NCBI GenBank assembly: GCA_014607495.2
Contig: CP053155.1
Coordinates: forward strand, 4,774,001 to 4,838,000
DNA length: 64,000 nt
Reading direction: 5' to 3'
From: Carposina sasakii
Lineage: Eukaryota > Arthropoda > Insecta > Lepidoptera > Carposinidae
Shown here: positions 1 to 11,300 of the stretch, piece after piece
How positions within the stretch are numbered: position 1 is the first letter of the stretch
Layout: every line of letters begins with the position of its first letter
Position numbers and translations under genes: made by a program
Notes under the pieces: model-generated
Told to the model about the DNA's origin: nothing
The model's database searches: none
Seen by the model: only the letters and a program-made list of their open reading frames with translations

Positions 1-1584
1 ATTCATGTTTGGTTACTGATATTTTATTTAGTGACATAGGCATATGCAAAAGCACGCATCCATAAAAACCCTAAAGGGTCTAAAATAAACGTACCTTGAC
101 AGAGACCAGGCAAGGATTGTAAGCGAGATACCCTCAAACTGGAATGCGCACAACTAAATAAGTTTTGGATGGCTTATACTATATACTAGTTATAACAATG
201 GCGCTTACTTTTCAACTGTTTCTTAAAAAATAAACTACTAACTTTCTTTCACTGAGCGCATGTTTCCAAGGCTGGTGTCATAAAAATAAGTGATAGTCAT
301 TTTCTCGGATCCGTGTTGAAACAATAAATTGGTGTTATTAATGTAATACAATGTCATTTCATACATAATACATCAACGATCGACGCGAATTTAACTGAGG
401 AAGAAAGATGTTTTTGGATTCACCAGTATAGTACTGTGTACTCAGGCTTTTTTTATATCTTTCTAGATACTGTATGTATCTATATCTTCCATAAGTTAAT
501 AATATCTTAATTATTCCTAACGTACGGAATGCGAGTCACAGCATTTATAATAATGACTGTAATGCACCGCTGAATGTTGGAAGGTTTTGGAAACAGGGAT
601 TTTCGAGCATTTCTACAAGGAAAAGGGAGAATACTATAAAAGAATAATGCACGTAATAGAAATATTCCGTGATTTTGAAGTTTTGTGGGGTATACTTTCC
701 ATGAGATACCCAATACCTACCTACAACTCAAAAATGTACACGAGAAAATTCAGGCAATTTCCACGGAATTGTATAGTTCTGACTGATAGATGTCGCCCCT
801 ACCGCCCGCGGCCTTCTATCGTAGACTCGTACTCGTAGTTACGGCTTATCGCGATCGTCTCCGAATAAATTGGACATGTACGCGGTTGCAATTGGATTTT
901 CAAGCGATTTATATGTTAAAATGGTAAGAGGTTCTAGATTTTTCGCTGCGAGCTCAGCCTGTGGAATAGGTGTAGGTAGGATTTTGATTTTGTAACGTTC
1001 AAATCGATTTCAAATAATCAAGTAGGTATACCTAGCTATAAAAAATATACTTACCTCACATAATCAACCTAGCTATAACAGAAATATTTTTTAAATAAAA
1101 AAGACGCTAATTTTTAACGCGATACGATAACAAAAGCTCTATAATGGCTACATTTTTTACCCTTTTGAGCCTTCCCCCCAAAAATAAACTTGAAAAAAAT
1201 TGCCTCATCTATCGGGGAACCTCAAAACAAAAACATCTCGTTAAGTTATCGTTGTCTCCATAATGTATTTTAGCTGTTATTTACATAAGCATTACGATAT
1301 GATCTTAATAATTTATCTATTTATCTTTGTGCTCTACTTTCCCGCCACAATGGGCTGAATTCAAAAAGCGAATTAACATAAGCGTCTTTGCATACTTTCG
1401 GCTGAAAACATATTTATAAGTCGCGACTTAGACTGCTCGCACACGAGTCGGTACGATTTAAGTGCGATAAATATTTTTATATAATTATTTGTCCGGGTCT
1501 ACCTACTTGATACTGACTTGTGAGAGATTGCCTTTCTATTATAGCATTAACTTTTGCCATTGAACTTCGCTCACAAATTAGATG

Positions 1585-1637
1585 TTTTCTTCGACTGTAG
1601 GTACATAAGTATTTATATTACGTACAGTCGAAGAAAA
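1585..1637. repeat. perfect 15-bp inverted repeat, 23-nt loop
   Basis: The left arm 1585-1599 (TTTTCTTCGACTGTA) is the exact reverse complement of 1623-1637. This could be a foldback remnant; the arms are short for a microRNA precursor. Confidence 0.6.
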
Positions 1638-2596
1638 TTTATGATATAACAAGGAATCAAGGTTTGTTTTAACGTAGGTACGTAACGTACCTGTGACCTG
1701 CCATTGGTCAAATAGTACAAGATGAATTGAAGGCCAAGTTTGTCAGTTCACCTTCGAATTTTTATGGCAGTTTTCATGTTTACCTGTTATAAAAGAAGTA
1801 AATGATGTTACAGTTATTTGTCTAGTTATTTAGTTGTAATATTTGACGAACGTGCGTCGACTGCGTAACTAATTCGAATGAACTTGACTTTAAATTCGCG
1901 AGTCAGTGCATTTGTGCAATACCAATGCCTATCTAAATACAATTAACACCGTTTCTAAAGTCTCTGATAGCGAAACGAAGACATAAATAATTAGTACAAC
2001 ACAAACTTAAGCTCAAGCCTGTAAATCTTTGGGAAACTTTTCAAAAATGTGATAAAAGAGCTATGTTTTTAGTAAAGACTTTAGATACTCCTTTGTAAGG
2101 TACAAGTGCCTCTATCAGCACTAAAACAGTACTTACACGAGTAGTACATACCTACTTATTCTTACTTTGTCTAGTTACTTATAGCCCTGTGAACTTGTCT
2201 GTCACTTAAATGCGGGATGTTTTTGCAGCTGTATTTTAGTAAAACCCCACATCATCACAGGAGTTCGTTCCGGACACATTCCACTAACAGATGGTATTGA
2301 TCTTCTGGTTTATTGCACGTTGTGCAATTCGGTGAGTTAATCTTTTTCATTTGAAAAGCGAACTTATTTAACACTTGCAAAACCTCGTTAAGTACAATGC
2401 TTTAGATTTAGGTATATTCCAGACTATTTTGGCGTTTCCAACCACAGATACAGCTAAGTTAGTTTATATGTTTGTATTAGACAGTATTAAGAACAGAGAA
2501 TAGCTGAGTCATCTTGTTAAGGGCACGATGGGGCTGGCATAACTACATTAAAGTAGTTTTAAGTCCCTAAATAATATAAGAAAAAAAAAGACACAG

Positions 2597-2614
2597 GAGT
2601 TACACGTGTAACTC
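2597..2614. repeat. 18-bp perfect palindrome with a CACGTG core
   Basis: GAGTTACACGTGTAACTC reads the same on both strands. The centre is an E-box hexamer, but no gene start is near, so regulatory use is not claimed. Confidence 0.5.
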
Positions 2615-2734
2615 TTATGCTAACTCTATGCTATTACTAACGTCGCTAGTCAGGGTCACCGGTGGATGAGGCTGTTGCAGGATTAGCAATCTTTATATAC
2701 TTATATTAACTGTCGGTTGACGGTCAACATAATG

Positions 2735-2940
2735 TTTTTGGATTCCATCCGCGTGGACTGTACAAAAATCAAAATGTCGTGTTCTTATAATTGAACTCCT
2801 TCTAAACGGCTGGACCGATTTTGACGATTTTTTGTTTGTGTTCAAGTGGGTTCGAGATAGGTTTAGATTCACAATTCGGTCAGCTAGAAAAAGTTTTTCT
2901 GCTGTCCACGCGGACGGAATCGCGGGCGTCCACTAGTAGA
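2735..2940. repeat. family F dispersed repeat (GTCCGCGTGGAC type)
   Basis: The stretch starts near ATCCGCGTGGAC and ends with GTCCACGCGGACGGAATCG and a CGGGCGTCCACTAGT end. The same terminal words occur at 35064-35365 and 57832-58100, with fragments at 49543-49565 and 63082-63115. The interior carries a common CGGCTGGACCGATTTTGA-like line. It is probably a non-autonomous retroelement widespread in Lepidoptera; the clade is not assigned. Confidence 0.6.
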
Positions 2941-3357
2941 TATAGAGCTTCAAAGTGATGCAATTAGCAGTAGTAATTGCACATACTGTTTTAATTGAAA
3001 CATTTTTGCTTTACTTATACGAATCAGCTTTATCTTCCCATCTCTAGTTTTGGTATGCGAAAAAGTCATCACCATTTTAAAATTGCCAAACCGTCTGCAA
3101 TTTTGTAAATCGAATACAACCTGCACAATGCGTGAGGTAACGTTCACACTGGCTGTTTTATGGCGCATTGTTGTGTTGTCAAATAGGTAGAGTCGTGATA
3201 TACAGGTACCTTTATATTACAGCTTTTGTTTCAGAGTAAATTTTAAAATGTAGCTGTAGGAAGTATATATTTTTAACTGCCTGCAGCTGCAGTTTACTAA
3301 GAAATGATGTTTCCAATGATCAGATAGCCTATTTAAAAGATAAAATTGATATTAGAG

Positions 3358-3504
3358 TCGATTCCGGCAGTCACACTTAAACCTAAACCTAATTTTAGTC
3401 AGGTCTATCTCTCTCCGTTCTTAACATAAATGCCTGAGTGAGATAGAAAAGGACAGGTAGGACTAATTTTACGTTTAGGTTTAAGTGTGACAGCCGGAAT
3501 CGAC
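3358..3504. mobile_element. foldback MITE, about 147 bp
   Basis: Long inverted ends starting GTCGATTCCGGC run inward through a shared CACACTTAAACCTAAA-like segment and a second shared segment near ACTAATTTTA. Almost the whole element folds on itself. No ORF. The superfamily is unknown because no clear target-site duplication was identified. Confidence 0.65.
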
Positions 3505-3640
3505 CATACTGTCTCTATCTTGGTCAAGTTTTAGAGAAAGACATCATCAACTTTATTATTTAGATATGCTATCTAACCATTGAAAAAATTACAAATGACC
3601 AAACGAAAATGACCATGGTTAATCTGGTCCCTTTGAATTG

Positions 3641-3702
3641 GTCTGAGTTTGGATACCTATATTATAGTGCACCATCTAAGCAATAGGAACCCAAACTCAG
3701 AC
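3641..3702. repeat. 12-bp inverted repeat pair
   Basis: GTCTGAGTTTGG at 3641-3652 is the reverse complement of 3691-3702, with 38 bp between. It may be the core of an old foldback element. Confidence 0.4.
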
Positions 3703-4040
3703 AGATTCGAAGATTAATAAAAAGTACATAATTAAAGCGCAAAACGTCAATTAAGCTAGTAACTTGGCCTTGTCTGGTACCTACATACATTCCCAAATTA
3801 GCAGTGTTTTCTGTTTATTTATTGAGGCAACACGCGTGCCCTTTCCCAATTCGAGAGTTGCATAAATATTATCTCATTGCCGTACCTATGTGTTACACAA
3901 CTTTGTTGCTTTCTCTCTCATACAGGTGAAAATTAAAAGGGTTTTATCAATTAATTTATGAAAGACACGCATGTACTGCGCCATTTTACCTTAGCTGATT
4001 GTAATGCCTACATTATCCCAAAGATGTACCTTCCTTAGTT

Positions 4041-4580
4041 ATGTATGACAAAATCCAGAACAAGTTTACCAGATATCTCTACATGAAGCTTTATGGAGTA
4101 TATCCCAAGTACCCCCTGATGTATCCGTCATTATTCGTCTTGGGTATGGTGGGATATAATAGTCAGGAGGAAACTTGCTCTGGTGCGGTATTTGTTAAAA
4201 GTATGGCGTGGCAAGGAGGAAAATGCGACTCTTTTGGCCGAATGCAAGATTAGGGTGCCCAGGCGCTTATTAAGAGACCGTAAAAGTCGTTTGTTTTCCA
4301 TACCTGATGGTAGGACTAACTTGTACCGGAAGGCTCCTTTAACACGGGCACTTCAACTCCTTAACAAAGTTAACGACCGAATAGATATATTTATATGCTC
4401 TCTGAGTGAATTTACAGAAACGGCTTTATTTATTTTAAGTTATAAGTAATTTTATTTATATTATTAATTTTGTATTGTTGTTATAAGTTAATTTAAGATG
4501 TTTATGGTTTTCACGTTATCGCATTGGCTTGATCAGCTGTAATGATAATGTTTTATATGGGTGAATAAATAAATAAATAA
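4041..4580 (+). mobile_element. 5'-truncated non-LTR retrotransposon, 3' end with AAATA tail
   Basis: Two overlapping frames (4041-4253 and 4183-4449) together read like the carboxyl terminus of a Jockey/CR1-type reverse transcriptase protein: a KFTRYLYMKLYGVYP block, then a block near GRTNLYRKAPLTRALQLLNK. The change of frame around 4180-4250 shows it is broken. A 3' untranslated stretch of about 130 bp follows, ending GGGTGAATAAATAAATAAAT, a tail typical of such LINEs. The same 3' end recurs at 46497-46672. The clade assignment is from memory of lepidopteran elements and is tentative. Confidence 0.7.
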
Positions 4581-4599
4581 AATGACACTACAAAGAAAT

Positions 4600-6290
4600 C
4601 TTATTATAATAACACCGTTAGATTTCATTTACTTGTGATCTGTCTTCAATAGCGAAAAGACAGGTTACCTACGGGCTGCGTTCTTAACCTATTTTGACAT
4701 TTATTTTAGATGTAAAAGGTTACGCTAACTATATCACGGGCAGTTTAATTCCATAATAAAGTATAAACAATGTCTTCTTAATCACAATGGTTAAAGCGAA
4801 TAAAGCGTTGATTTCTTATAAAATATACTTCAGATAGGTCTGAGGTAGGTGCTTAAAATTACACACATTTTATTAAAGGGCCTAGTTCACTCATTAAGTT
4901 ATTAGGCAGAGCTCAATCAATCTAGCATAAGTAATCACTGCTACAAGGTAATTAGAACCTAGAGGTTGTAAGTACTTATCTTATGGGTGTCTGTTCCTAC
5001 TTATTAGTACGGGTCGCATATTGTCTTCTATGGATCTGTCATTTGAACTATAATATGTGGGCAGTGCTCTATGCATCTATGGTACAAAAACAAGTTATTC
5101 ATCCCACAGTTACAGTTCTGTATCATAAAGGCAGTTCTATCACCTCGACCGGTTGGCAGAGAAAGTGATTTCAAGGTGCCGCTAGCCGGCAATGTTACAC
5201 TATTACAGCATCTTATTAAGTAATAAAAATATGCGGGAATTACGGATATTTAGCATCTCTGTTTATATTTGGAAACAAACTTTAGTTACATACTTTTAAA
5301 CAAATTATCCGAAAATGAAGATAGGTACCTGCGCTTAATATTAAATTAAGCACTGAGTGACAAAATTATTACAAATTGGACAGACTACTTTTATGCTTTA
5401 TACTCGTAAAAGATACTGGGTAGGTATGGTCTTTCAATTTGACCTGATCGTTTTTATTGTATTGCATAATAAAATTATTTTATGATACTAACCAATCATG
5501 AATATGCCAATTCAACGATTTTGTCACGACATTTGCAATAGCACCATCGCAAAACTGACCTACGATATTATAATATGAAATAGAGCCTCGATAAATAGCA
5601 GTTTTGGGTATTTTATCTAAATTATGATTGTCTGCGCACAAATTTTATACCTTCCGGATACAATAAAGCGGTGGGAAATATGACTTGTATCAATAAGGCG
5701 ACTATTTTATTTTGGGTTATCATACTCGTACCTTACGAATGTAGCGCTAAAATATTGCATATTTTTCATCAAAAAATATTGTTTCTGCAATTAGCTTTAG
5801 AAAGTAACATTCCTGCATTAACGCCTAACCTTAATTAATTATCGCAGTTGACTTTCAATAAGTCTTTCGACGCCAATATTACTTACATAATGTGTAAAAT
5901 TAGCAAGACTTGACGTCTGTGTCCATACGCTTTCACCTGTCGGCGCAACGCGTCTAGGATTCCTTTTATCTAGAAAGCCTAGTTTGCAATCTAGTTTTAC
6001 AATTTAGGCATTATAGTAGGTATAGTATGAAGCTATGGTTTGTTATTTTGTTCCTTGAAAAATAACTTACATAATCCGTTCACTAATGTCGGTTTTGCGA
6101 AACATATTAAAAACATGACACTATCGACACATGTAAATCTTCATCAACGCCCTCTACATTAGAGATCATTTTGGGGTCACGGAAGTGGAGATACAGTCAT
6201 TCTATCAATATAAAGATATTTCGAAAAAAAAATGCTAATGCTAATTAAGAATGTTTGAATCTATGTCAATAAATTCAGCACATTACCTTT
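4600..6290. other. intergenic stretch, no gene seen
   Basis: AT-rich sequence with only short chance frames. No recognisable repeat copy, splice-bounded exon or RNA gene was found. Confidence 0.5.
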
Positions 6291-6300
6291 TAATTTTTAT

Positions 6301-6306
6301 TTTATT
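6301..6306 (-). terminator. polyadenylation signal AATAAA of the 433-residue gene
   Basis: On the minus strand an AATAAA, within a longer CAATAAAATAAAAAT run, lies about 60 bp past the stop codon at 6365. The spacing suits a short 3' untranslated region and supports the open frame as a real gene end. Confidence 0.6.
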
Positions 6307-6364
6307 GCCAAAACTATTTACAGTGAAATGCAATTTTATGTGTTTAAGGAGAATACGCTAACTC

Positions 6365-7666
6365 TTATTCATTCAAGTCCATTGTGAAAGCCTTAACTCG
6401 TTCTTGATACATGCGATGCTTCTCTTCCAAACTCCGCAGTGCGCTGGATGGTCGCACTCCTCCCACATTCACCAAGAAGTTTATTTGAACTGGTGCTTTA
6501 TCTGAACCTTGCTTTTCTGTGGGACTCATTCGTCTATTCCTACTGCAGCTAGACTTAATCCTTTCTTTAGCTTCATCTTTCATGTTCTTTAGCACCTTTA
6601 CTACTTCTTGTCCCCGGCTCGCTTTAGGTGCTTCTCGTTTATCAGTTCTATCTGCGTTATCTTCGACTTCTGCAAGCTTTCTTGCCGATTTTATAATTTT
6701 ATCTCTCAGTCTATTATTTGTTTGTATAACGTCTGCTGACTTGGATTTCACCTCGTTTGCGTTTTTTATGTTCCTTGTATTTTTATTTTCATGCATCACT
6801 GACTTATTTACTAGGTATGATGCGTTTGGACTTTCTTTACTCTCTTTTTGCATGTGTCTATCGGAGCATCGCCTTGGTGCCGACAGTTCTCTTTCTCTTT
6901 TTTTCTCAGTATCAACTAGCACAGATTTTTTGTAAATTTTTACTCGATTTGCCATTCTTACTTTTTCAGAATATCTTTGCAGGCTACGAGCTCTCTGTAA
7001 CCTGGGTTTAATTTTCTCCATATCGGGACCTAGGCCACCTAATTTGATATTGACAACTGGCTGCGCTGTGGTTCTTCTCAAATGTCTGCCATGATGAGAA
7101 ACTTCAGATACACTTTTGAGACTATAATCAGGGGATTTACTTTGATCATCGTGGAAATGTAATTTTTGATCAAGTACATAATCTAGATATTTCTCTTCGC
7201 TCAGTAGCTTCTCATAATATATTTCATTGTAGGCTTCAGTATTATAGAACTCGGTTGTAGGATTATTAACATCCTCGCCTATGCTCTCCCTCTCAGTATC
7301 TCCATATTCGGGAGATAGAGAACGAATCTCATGTCTATCTTCTTTTTTTTCCACATACCCCGGAGTGAATTGTTTTCGAAACATATCTAAATAATTGGAT
7401 GTCGATTTCAATTTATGTTTGTTAACCAAATAACTGTTTGGTTCGTGAGATTTTCTTCGGTTTTCTTCTTTTCTGGAGTGTTTATTTTCTTGTTTCTTAT
7501 TCTGCCCTTTGGGTACCTTTATGAGTACATCATTTTCATAGAACGGTACTAGAATGGTGTCCACATTTTCTGCAGAATGTTTATCTTTGACATCAATTTT
7601 TTTATGGAATTCAGCTTCTAAACTATCCACGGACATATTGCTGGTATAAATTGATTGTTTATCCAT
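6365..7666 (-). CDS. uncharacterised basic 433-residue protein
   Basis: The frame is open for 433 codons from an ATG at 7666, far longer than any chance frame nearby, and is followed by a polyadenylation signal. The product is hydrophilic, rich in Lys, Arg, Glu and Ser, with no signal peptide or membrane segment, and is probably largely disordered. I do not recognise the family. A motif occurs twice: around residues 200-250 (PVVNIKLGGLGP, then RARSLQRYSEKVR) and at the carboxyl end from about 395 (PVQINFLVNVGG, then a segment with KHRMYQERVKAF). The first motif half also recurs weakly as SYLVNK near 77 and 280. Short Arg/Tyr/Glu segments of this kind occur in some ciliary and centrosomal proteins, but that is only a hint. 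It may instead be the last exon of a larger gene; the in-frame ATG and the close upstream intergenic sequence favour a single exon. Confidence 0.75.
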   Translation of the reverse strand: MDKQSIYTSNMSVDSLEAEFHKKIDVKDKHSAENVDTILVPFYENDVLIKVPKGQNKKQENKHSRKEENRRKSHEPNSYLVNKHKLKSTSNYLDMFRKQFTPGYVEKKEDRHEIRSLSPEYGDTERESIGEDVNNPTTEFYNTEAYNEIYYEKLLSEEKYLDYVLDQKLHFHDDQSKSPDYSLKSVSEVSHHGRHLRRTTAQPVVNIKLGGLGPDMEKIKPRLQRARSLQRYSEKVRMANRVKIYKKSVLVDTEKKRERELSAPRRCSDRHMQKESKESPNASYLVNKSVMHENKNTRNIKNANEVKSKSADVIQTNNRLRDKIIKSARKLAEVEDNADRTDKREAPKASRGQEVVKVLKNMKDEAKERIKSSCSRNRRMSPTEKQGSDKAPVQINFLVNVGGVRPSSALRSLEEKHRMYQERVKAFTMDLNE

Positions 7667-7736
7667 TACAATTATTTATTTCGTTCTTAACGTGAATCGT
7701 ACAAACCAAAAACAAATACTACCAAGTCAACGTCAT

Positions 7737-7742
7737 CACGTG
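7737..7742. promoter_or_regulatory. CACGTG E-box near the start of the 433-residue gene
   Basis: A CACGTG lies about 70 bp upstream of the ATG, next to a GTGTCAGACAC inverted repeat. Position alone suggests a promoter element; there is no other support. Confidence 0.25.
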
Positions 7743-7749
7743 TCAGACA

Positions 7750-9640
7750 CTGATTGACATTGAATGTTACAATGATGGAATCATTGGAGTTCACTTTGGA
7801 GTATTTTATAGCGTGTTAAAAAGAAAATATATAAGTAGGTTCACGTACTTATTAAAAGACGTAATAATCGTACAAGGTTTGTGGGTACTATGTATCCCCT
7901 TAATGGATCGACCCGAGGTTCCATCCTAGTATATTTCATTCAAATTCCAATATGAGCCTGTATTATGATACCTACACCTAACCAAAATACCTAGTAGTAC
8001 AATGCGTCCGCGGAAGCCGAATACTGACCTCATTCGGTTATCACGACCCGGACCATGAAGGAAGGGCCTAAGAGGACTTGCGATAGGTACTCAATAAAGA
8101 CCTGTGCCTGCCAATCTACAGTGCAGTATGAACCAATTACTGGCTAGCATTTGCCTCTCACCATACACGACCCTACAGCCCGTCACGTTGGGGTGGATTG
8201 GATAGATCGAACATAAACTAAATCATTTACTTGTGCTTGTGTAAAATTTTTCACCCAGTGTCCCCTTTCATGACTAACACGAATCTAATAATACTTCTCA
8301 AGCTCAAATGCAACCAAAATGCAACAAGCCGTCTAGAGCATGTCAAAGAAATATACATACACTTATACAAACATACACTCAAAAAACATAACCCTTCATC
8401 TGGCGCAGTCGGTAATCGATCATAAATGTTAAAAGGCCACCTCCTCTGCGTTCTTCTGTCATATCCCGGACTCTGGCGACTCTCCAAGGATGGAGAACTG
8501 CTGGATTAACCCTGTAAGCCTGTTGCAATCGATACTAAGTCCCACTTGCAAAATAACAAGATGATGGATGTACCTAACAAAATGGGGAAAACAAATTTAT
8601 CCAAGCTTAGGTAAATACACTACGTTACTTATTCAAAGTAAAACGAATGTATATTATGTACGAAATAGTATAAAATCTGTGGCGTAGAGGAATTAGCTGA
8701 AATGTTCGGGTAAAATAAAATCAGCGTTAATACAAAATAACAAGTACCTATAAAGATGAACTTATCCATATAAAAAGAAAGTTTTAAGGAATTTATACCT
8801 ACCACTTATATCTTTTTACACTTTCACAATTTTATTTCCTTAAATGTATTTGCTCGGAGTCATCGTGTGAATTGAATAACTGCTTATGAAACATTCGTGT
8901 CCTTGTCTCTACATAATGTAATTACTTATGATAATGTAATTTCACTTTTGTCACCCATGATGACTCCTTTTTTCCGATTCAAAATTAAAAATCATTTATA
9001 TATATTCAGTTGAAGGTCTAGCAGCTAAGCTTTTACATAACAAGACTTGCTATTGAATTTGGCCGGTATAAATATTATAAGGTAGTAGATACTTCAAGCT
9101 TATCCCATATTGTGTGCCTAAATGTTCTATTACATGGTCAAGACATACCTATATATCAAACTGTATCATAAACTAAAAACTGTTCTAGGACTAGCCTAGC
9201 CAGTGGGATAGCATACTAATGTGATTACCAACATCAGAATCTGTTTAGCAAATTTTATTAGGAAAATTTTATTTTATTTTATTAAGTACTTTCACCTGTA
9301 TTATTACGAGTACGAGTAGGTTTAGATAAAGATAATCAAAGCTACTTATTGTCCAAAATGTCCAGGCAGCTGGACAAGGCTGGACCGTTGTAACGACTAT
9401 TTGTCTCGCTTATCTTGTCTGTTTCATTTAAATGCTAATGTGATGTTATTAGTGAGATTACGCCGGCATTTTAACTGGATGTCCTTTTGAAACTTATCCA
9501 GAATCCGATGATCTTTGTCGATAGGTATGCCTCAAATTCAATTCAGGTACGCTTAAATATAGTCGAAGATGTACATTGTATATACACGGTCAGACTAACT
9601 ATCTTTTTCATACAGCCTTTTAAGCAGCTTGGAGTTTCAT
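7750..9640. other. intergenic stretch, no gene seen
   Basis: No exon or recognised repeat family member was found. A less AT-rich patch at about 8395-8510 may be a decayed retroelement fragment, but no second copy is present in the window to prove it. Confidence 0.45.
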
Positions 9641-9651
9641 ATTCAGGGCGT

Positions 9652-9839
9652 TGGCCGGGAGGTGGGCAGCAGCGCCTCCAGTGCTGACAACATAGTCCAA
9701 AATACAAACTGCGGTCACCAACCCGCATGCCCAGCGTGGTGACTATGGATGGGCAAATACCCCCCATGGCAGTCTTGGCGTGGCGTGCCCTGGGGGAGGC
9801 CTACGTCCAGCAGTGGACTGCAATAGGCTGATGATGATG
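9652..9839 (+). mobile_element. family S SINE, 5'-truncated, RTE-like tail, 11-bp TSD
   Basis: The copy is flanked by ATTCAGGGCGT at 9641-9651 and 9840-9850, a clean target-site duplication. It lacks the family head (GGCCGCGTGGTGCCGGCAGA) and ends in TGATGATGATGA. Just before the tail it reads GAGGCCTACGTCCAGCAGTG, which corresponds to the GEAYVQQWT end of the RTE protein at 29887-30312. Truncation at the 5' end, the duplication and the tail all fit target-primed reverse transcription by an RTE LINE. Confidence 0.8.
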
Positions 9840-9850
9840 ATTCAGGGCGT

Positions 9851-10599
9851 GTTTCAGGGCGGTTTAGGTTGTCGCCACTAAATCTAGATAGTTAGTTTAA
9901 TTTCCATTATGGTGACTCTAAAATTCTATTCCTCTGTGTTTACTTACTTACGGAGTAGTACCTATACCTATATGAATACATTTTTCTACAAATAGAGATA
10001 GAGCCTAAATTGGCAAATCGTAGATCAAACTGATGTTAAATTATCTAACAGGACATTGAATTTGGAATAAAGTAATCTGCGGGCTTACTTCGAGTATAAT
10101 CTTTTGGCCATTAGTAAGTAGGTATAGGTAATTGTATAGGAAAATAAACGCAAGTGCCATATCACGTTTTCAAGGATTAATAGATAAGGAAGGTGACATG
10201 AATTAGGATGTAGCTAACAAGAGATCTGCTTGTAGGCCAAGGCTGTTATTGTGCTAATACAGTTGACAATGGACAAGAGCACAAATTGCACAGATAGGAG
10301 CTAAGTAAATTGGATTTCGTTATGTACTTCTACCATATTTGCTTATCGATGTATGAAGCCTCCTATGAAGGGAAGAGTAGGCGTCATACAAAATTTTATA
10401 ACTTGCAACTACATTCTAATTCGTTCCAAATAAGTAGACCTTAGTTAGAACAATATGAAATAACTATCGAGTAACTGCGTGATGTCTTCGCGAGTTAGAA
10501 ACTGCATAGAAGCCGCTAAGGCTGTCATGATAGCGCAGAAGTTAGGCGCTACAGAATATTGACGACCAGAATCTTGCTAGCCTAGTCATAATAATATTA
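9851..10599. other. intergenic stretch, no gene seen
   Basis: AT-rich sequence without recognisable exon, repeat or RNA gene. Confidence 0.5.
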
Positions 10600-11300
10600 A
10601 TAATAAGCTCGCAGGGCAGTTTGTGGCGAGCTGTTGGGAGGTAGCGTTCTCACGGACCTGAAGTGCTCCCGGGGGAAGACCCTGTTCCTCATCTCCGGTG
10701 CCGGAGTGAGATCTGACGAGGAACAGTTCCCCCACCTCTGCCTTGCCTTCGCCGGCCGGGCAGAGTGGAGTCGCGAGAGCTATGACAGTTCGAGGGTGGA
10801 CGTGCCCGTCCGTAAGTGGCGAGTTGGCTTCGGTTTAAAGTCCAGGGGCACCCCTCCACCCTAGCCGCTCACCAATAGTTGCCCTTTTTGTCGCTCCGTG
10901 CGTGCGGCCGTTTCAGGGGGCCCATGAAATGAGTTGGCGAGTCACCGCCTGCCACCTAACAATTATGAGACTTGGTTGTAATGGCAGGCGTCCGTTAGTC
11001 TCCTTCAATAGCCCGATTTTCCAACCCCACCCAAAATTCAGCCCCATAGCCCATGACCTTGTTTCCCATCACATGACAGAGCTCTGCACTCCAATAGTCT
11101 TGCACATGGCGGAGACCATCGCCAGGTGTATCATATTGTGCGTTCGGCGATGGTATCCGTCATGTGTATCCAACACCATATTAAAGTTCTCTTAAAAGGG
11201 CCTCTACATCTTGGCTACGGCCCGATGCACGCCTCTCAAAGGACCGGGACTCTGTAGTCCCGAGAATTTCAAACGAGATACAAATAATAATAATAAATAA
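10600..11300 (+). mobile_element. 3' part of a non-LTR retrotransposon with AAT-repeat tail
   Basis: A GC-rich block contrasts sharply with its AT-rich neighbours. It contains a short open frame to 10864 (a likely carboxyl end), a long untranslated stretch with lines such as GTGCGTGCGGCCGTTTCAGG and GCGTTCGGCGATGGTATCCG, and ends in CGAGATACAAATAATAATAA. A 3' tail of AAT repeats is usual for several insect LINE clades. The 5' part, including all reverse transcriptase motifs, is missing. I recall similar 3' ends in other moth genomes; the clade is not assigned. Confidence 0.6.

Larger units (their letters stand above)
1..2700. other. intergenic AT-rich stretch, no gene seen
   Basis: No coding exon with recognisable protein content or paired splice sites is seen on either strand. 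Short open frames here look like chance frames in AT-rich DNA. The only local structures noted are a 15-bp-arm hairpin at 1585-1637 and an 18-bp palindrome at 2597-2614, both listed separately. Confidence 0.6.

Noticed and set aside
6519..6935. 138-codon plus-strand protein
   Set aside because: It is the antisense shadow of the 433-residue gene; its Leu/Ser/Phe-rich composition follows from that.
8251..8487. 78-codon minus-strand frame
   Set aside because: The composition suggests a repeat remnant, and no domain or splice support is present.
10634..10864. Independent 76-codon gene
   Set aside because: It lies in a GC-rich retroelement 3' block that ends in an AAT-repeat tail, so it is read as the end of a LINE protein.
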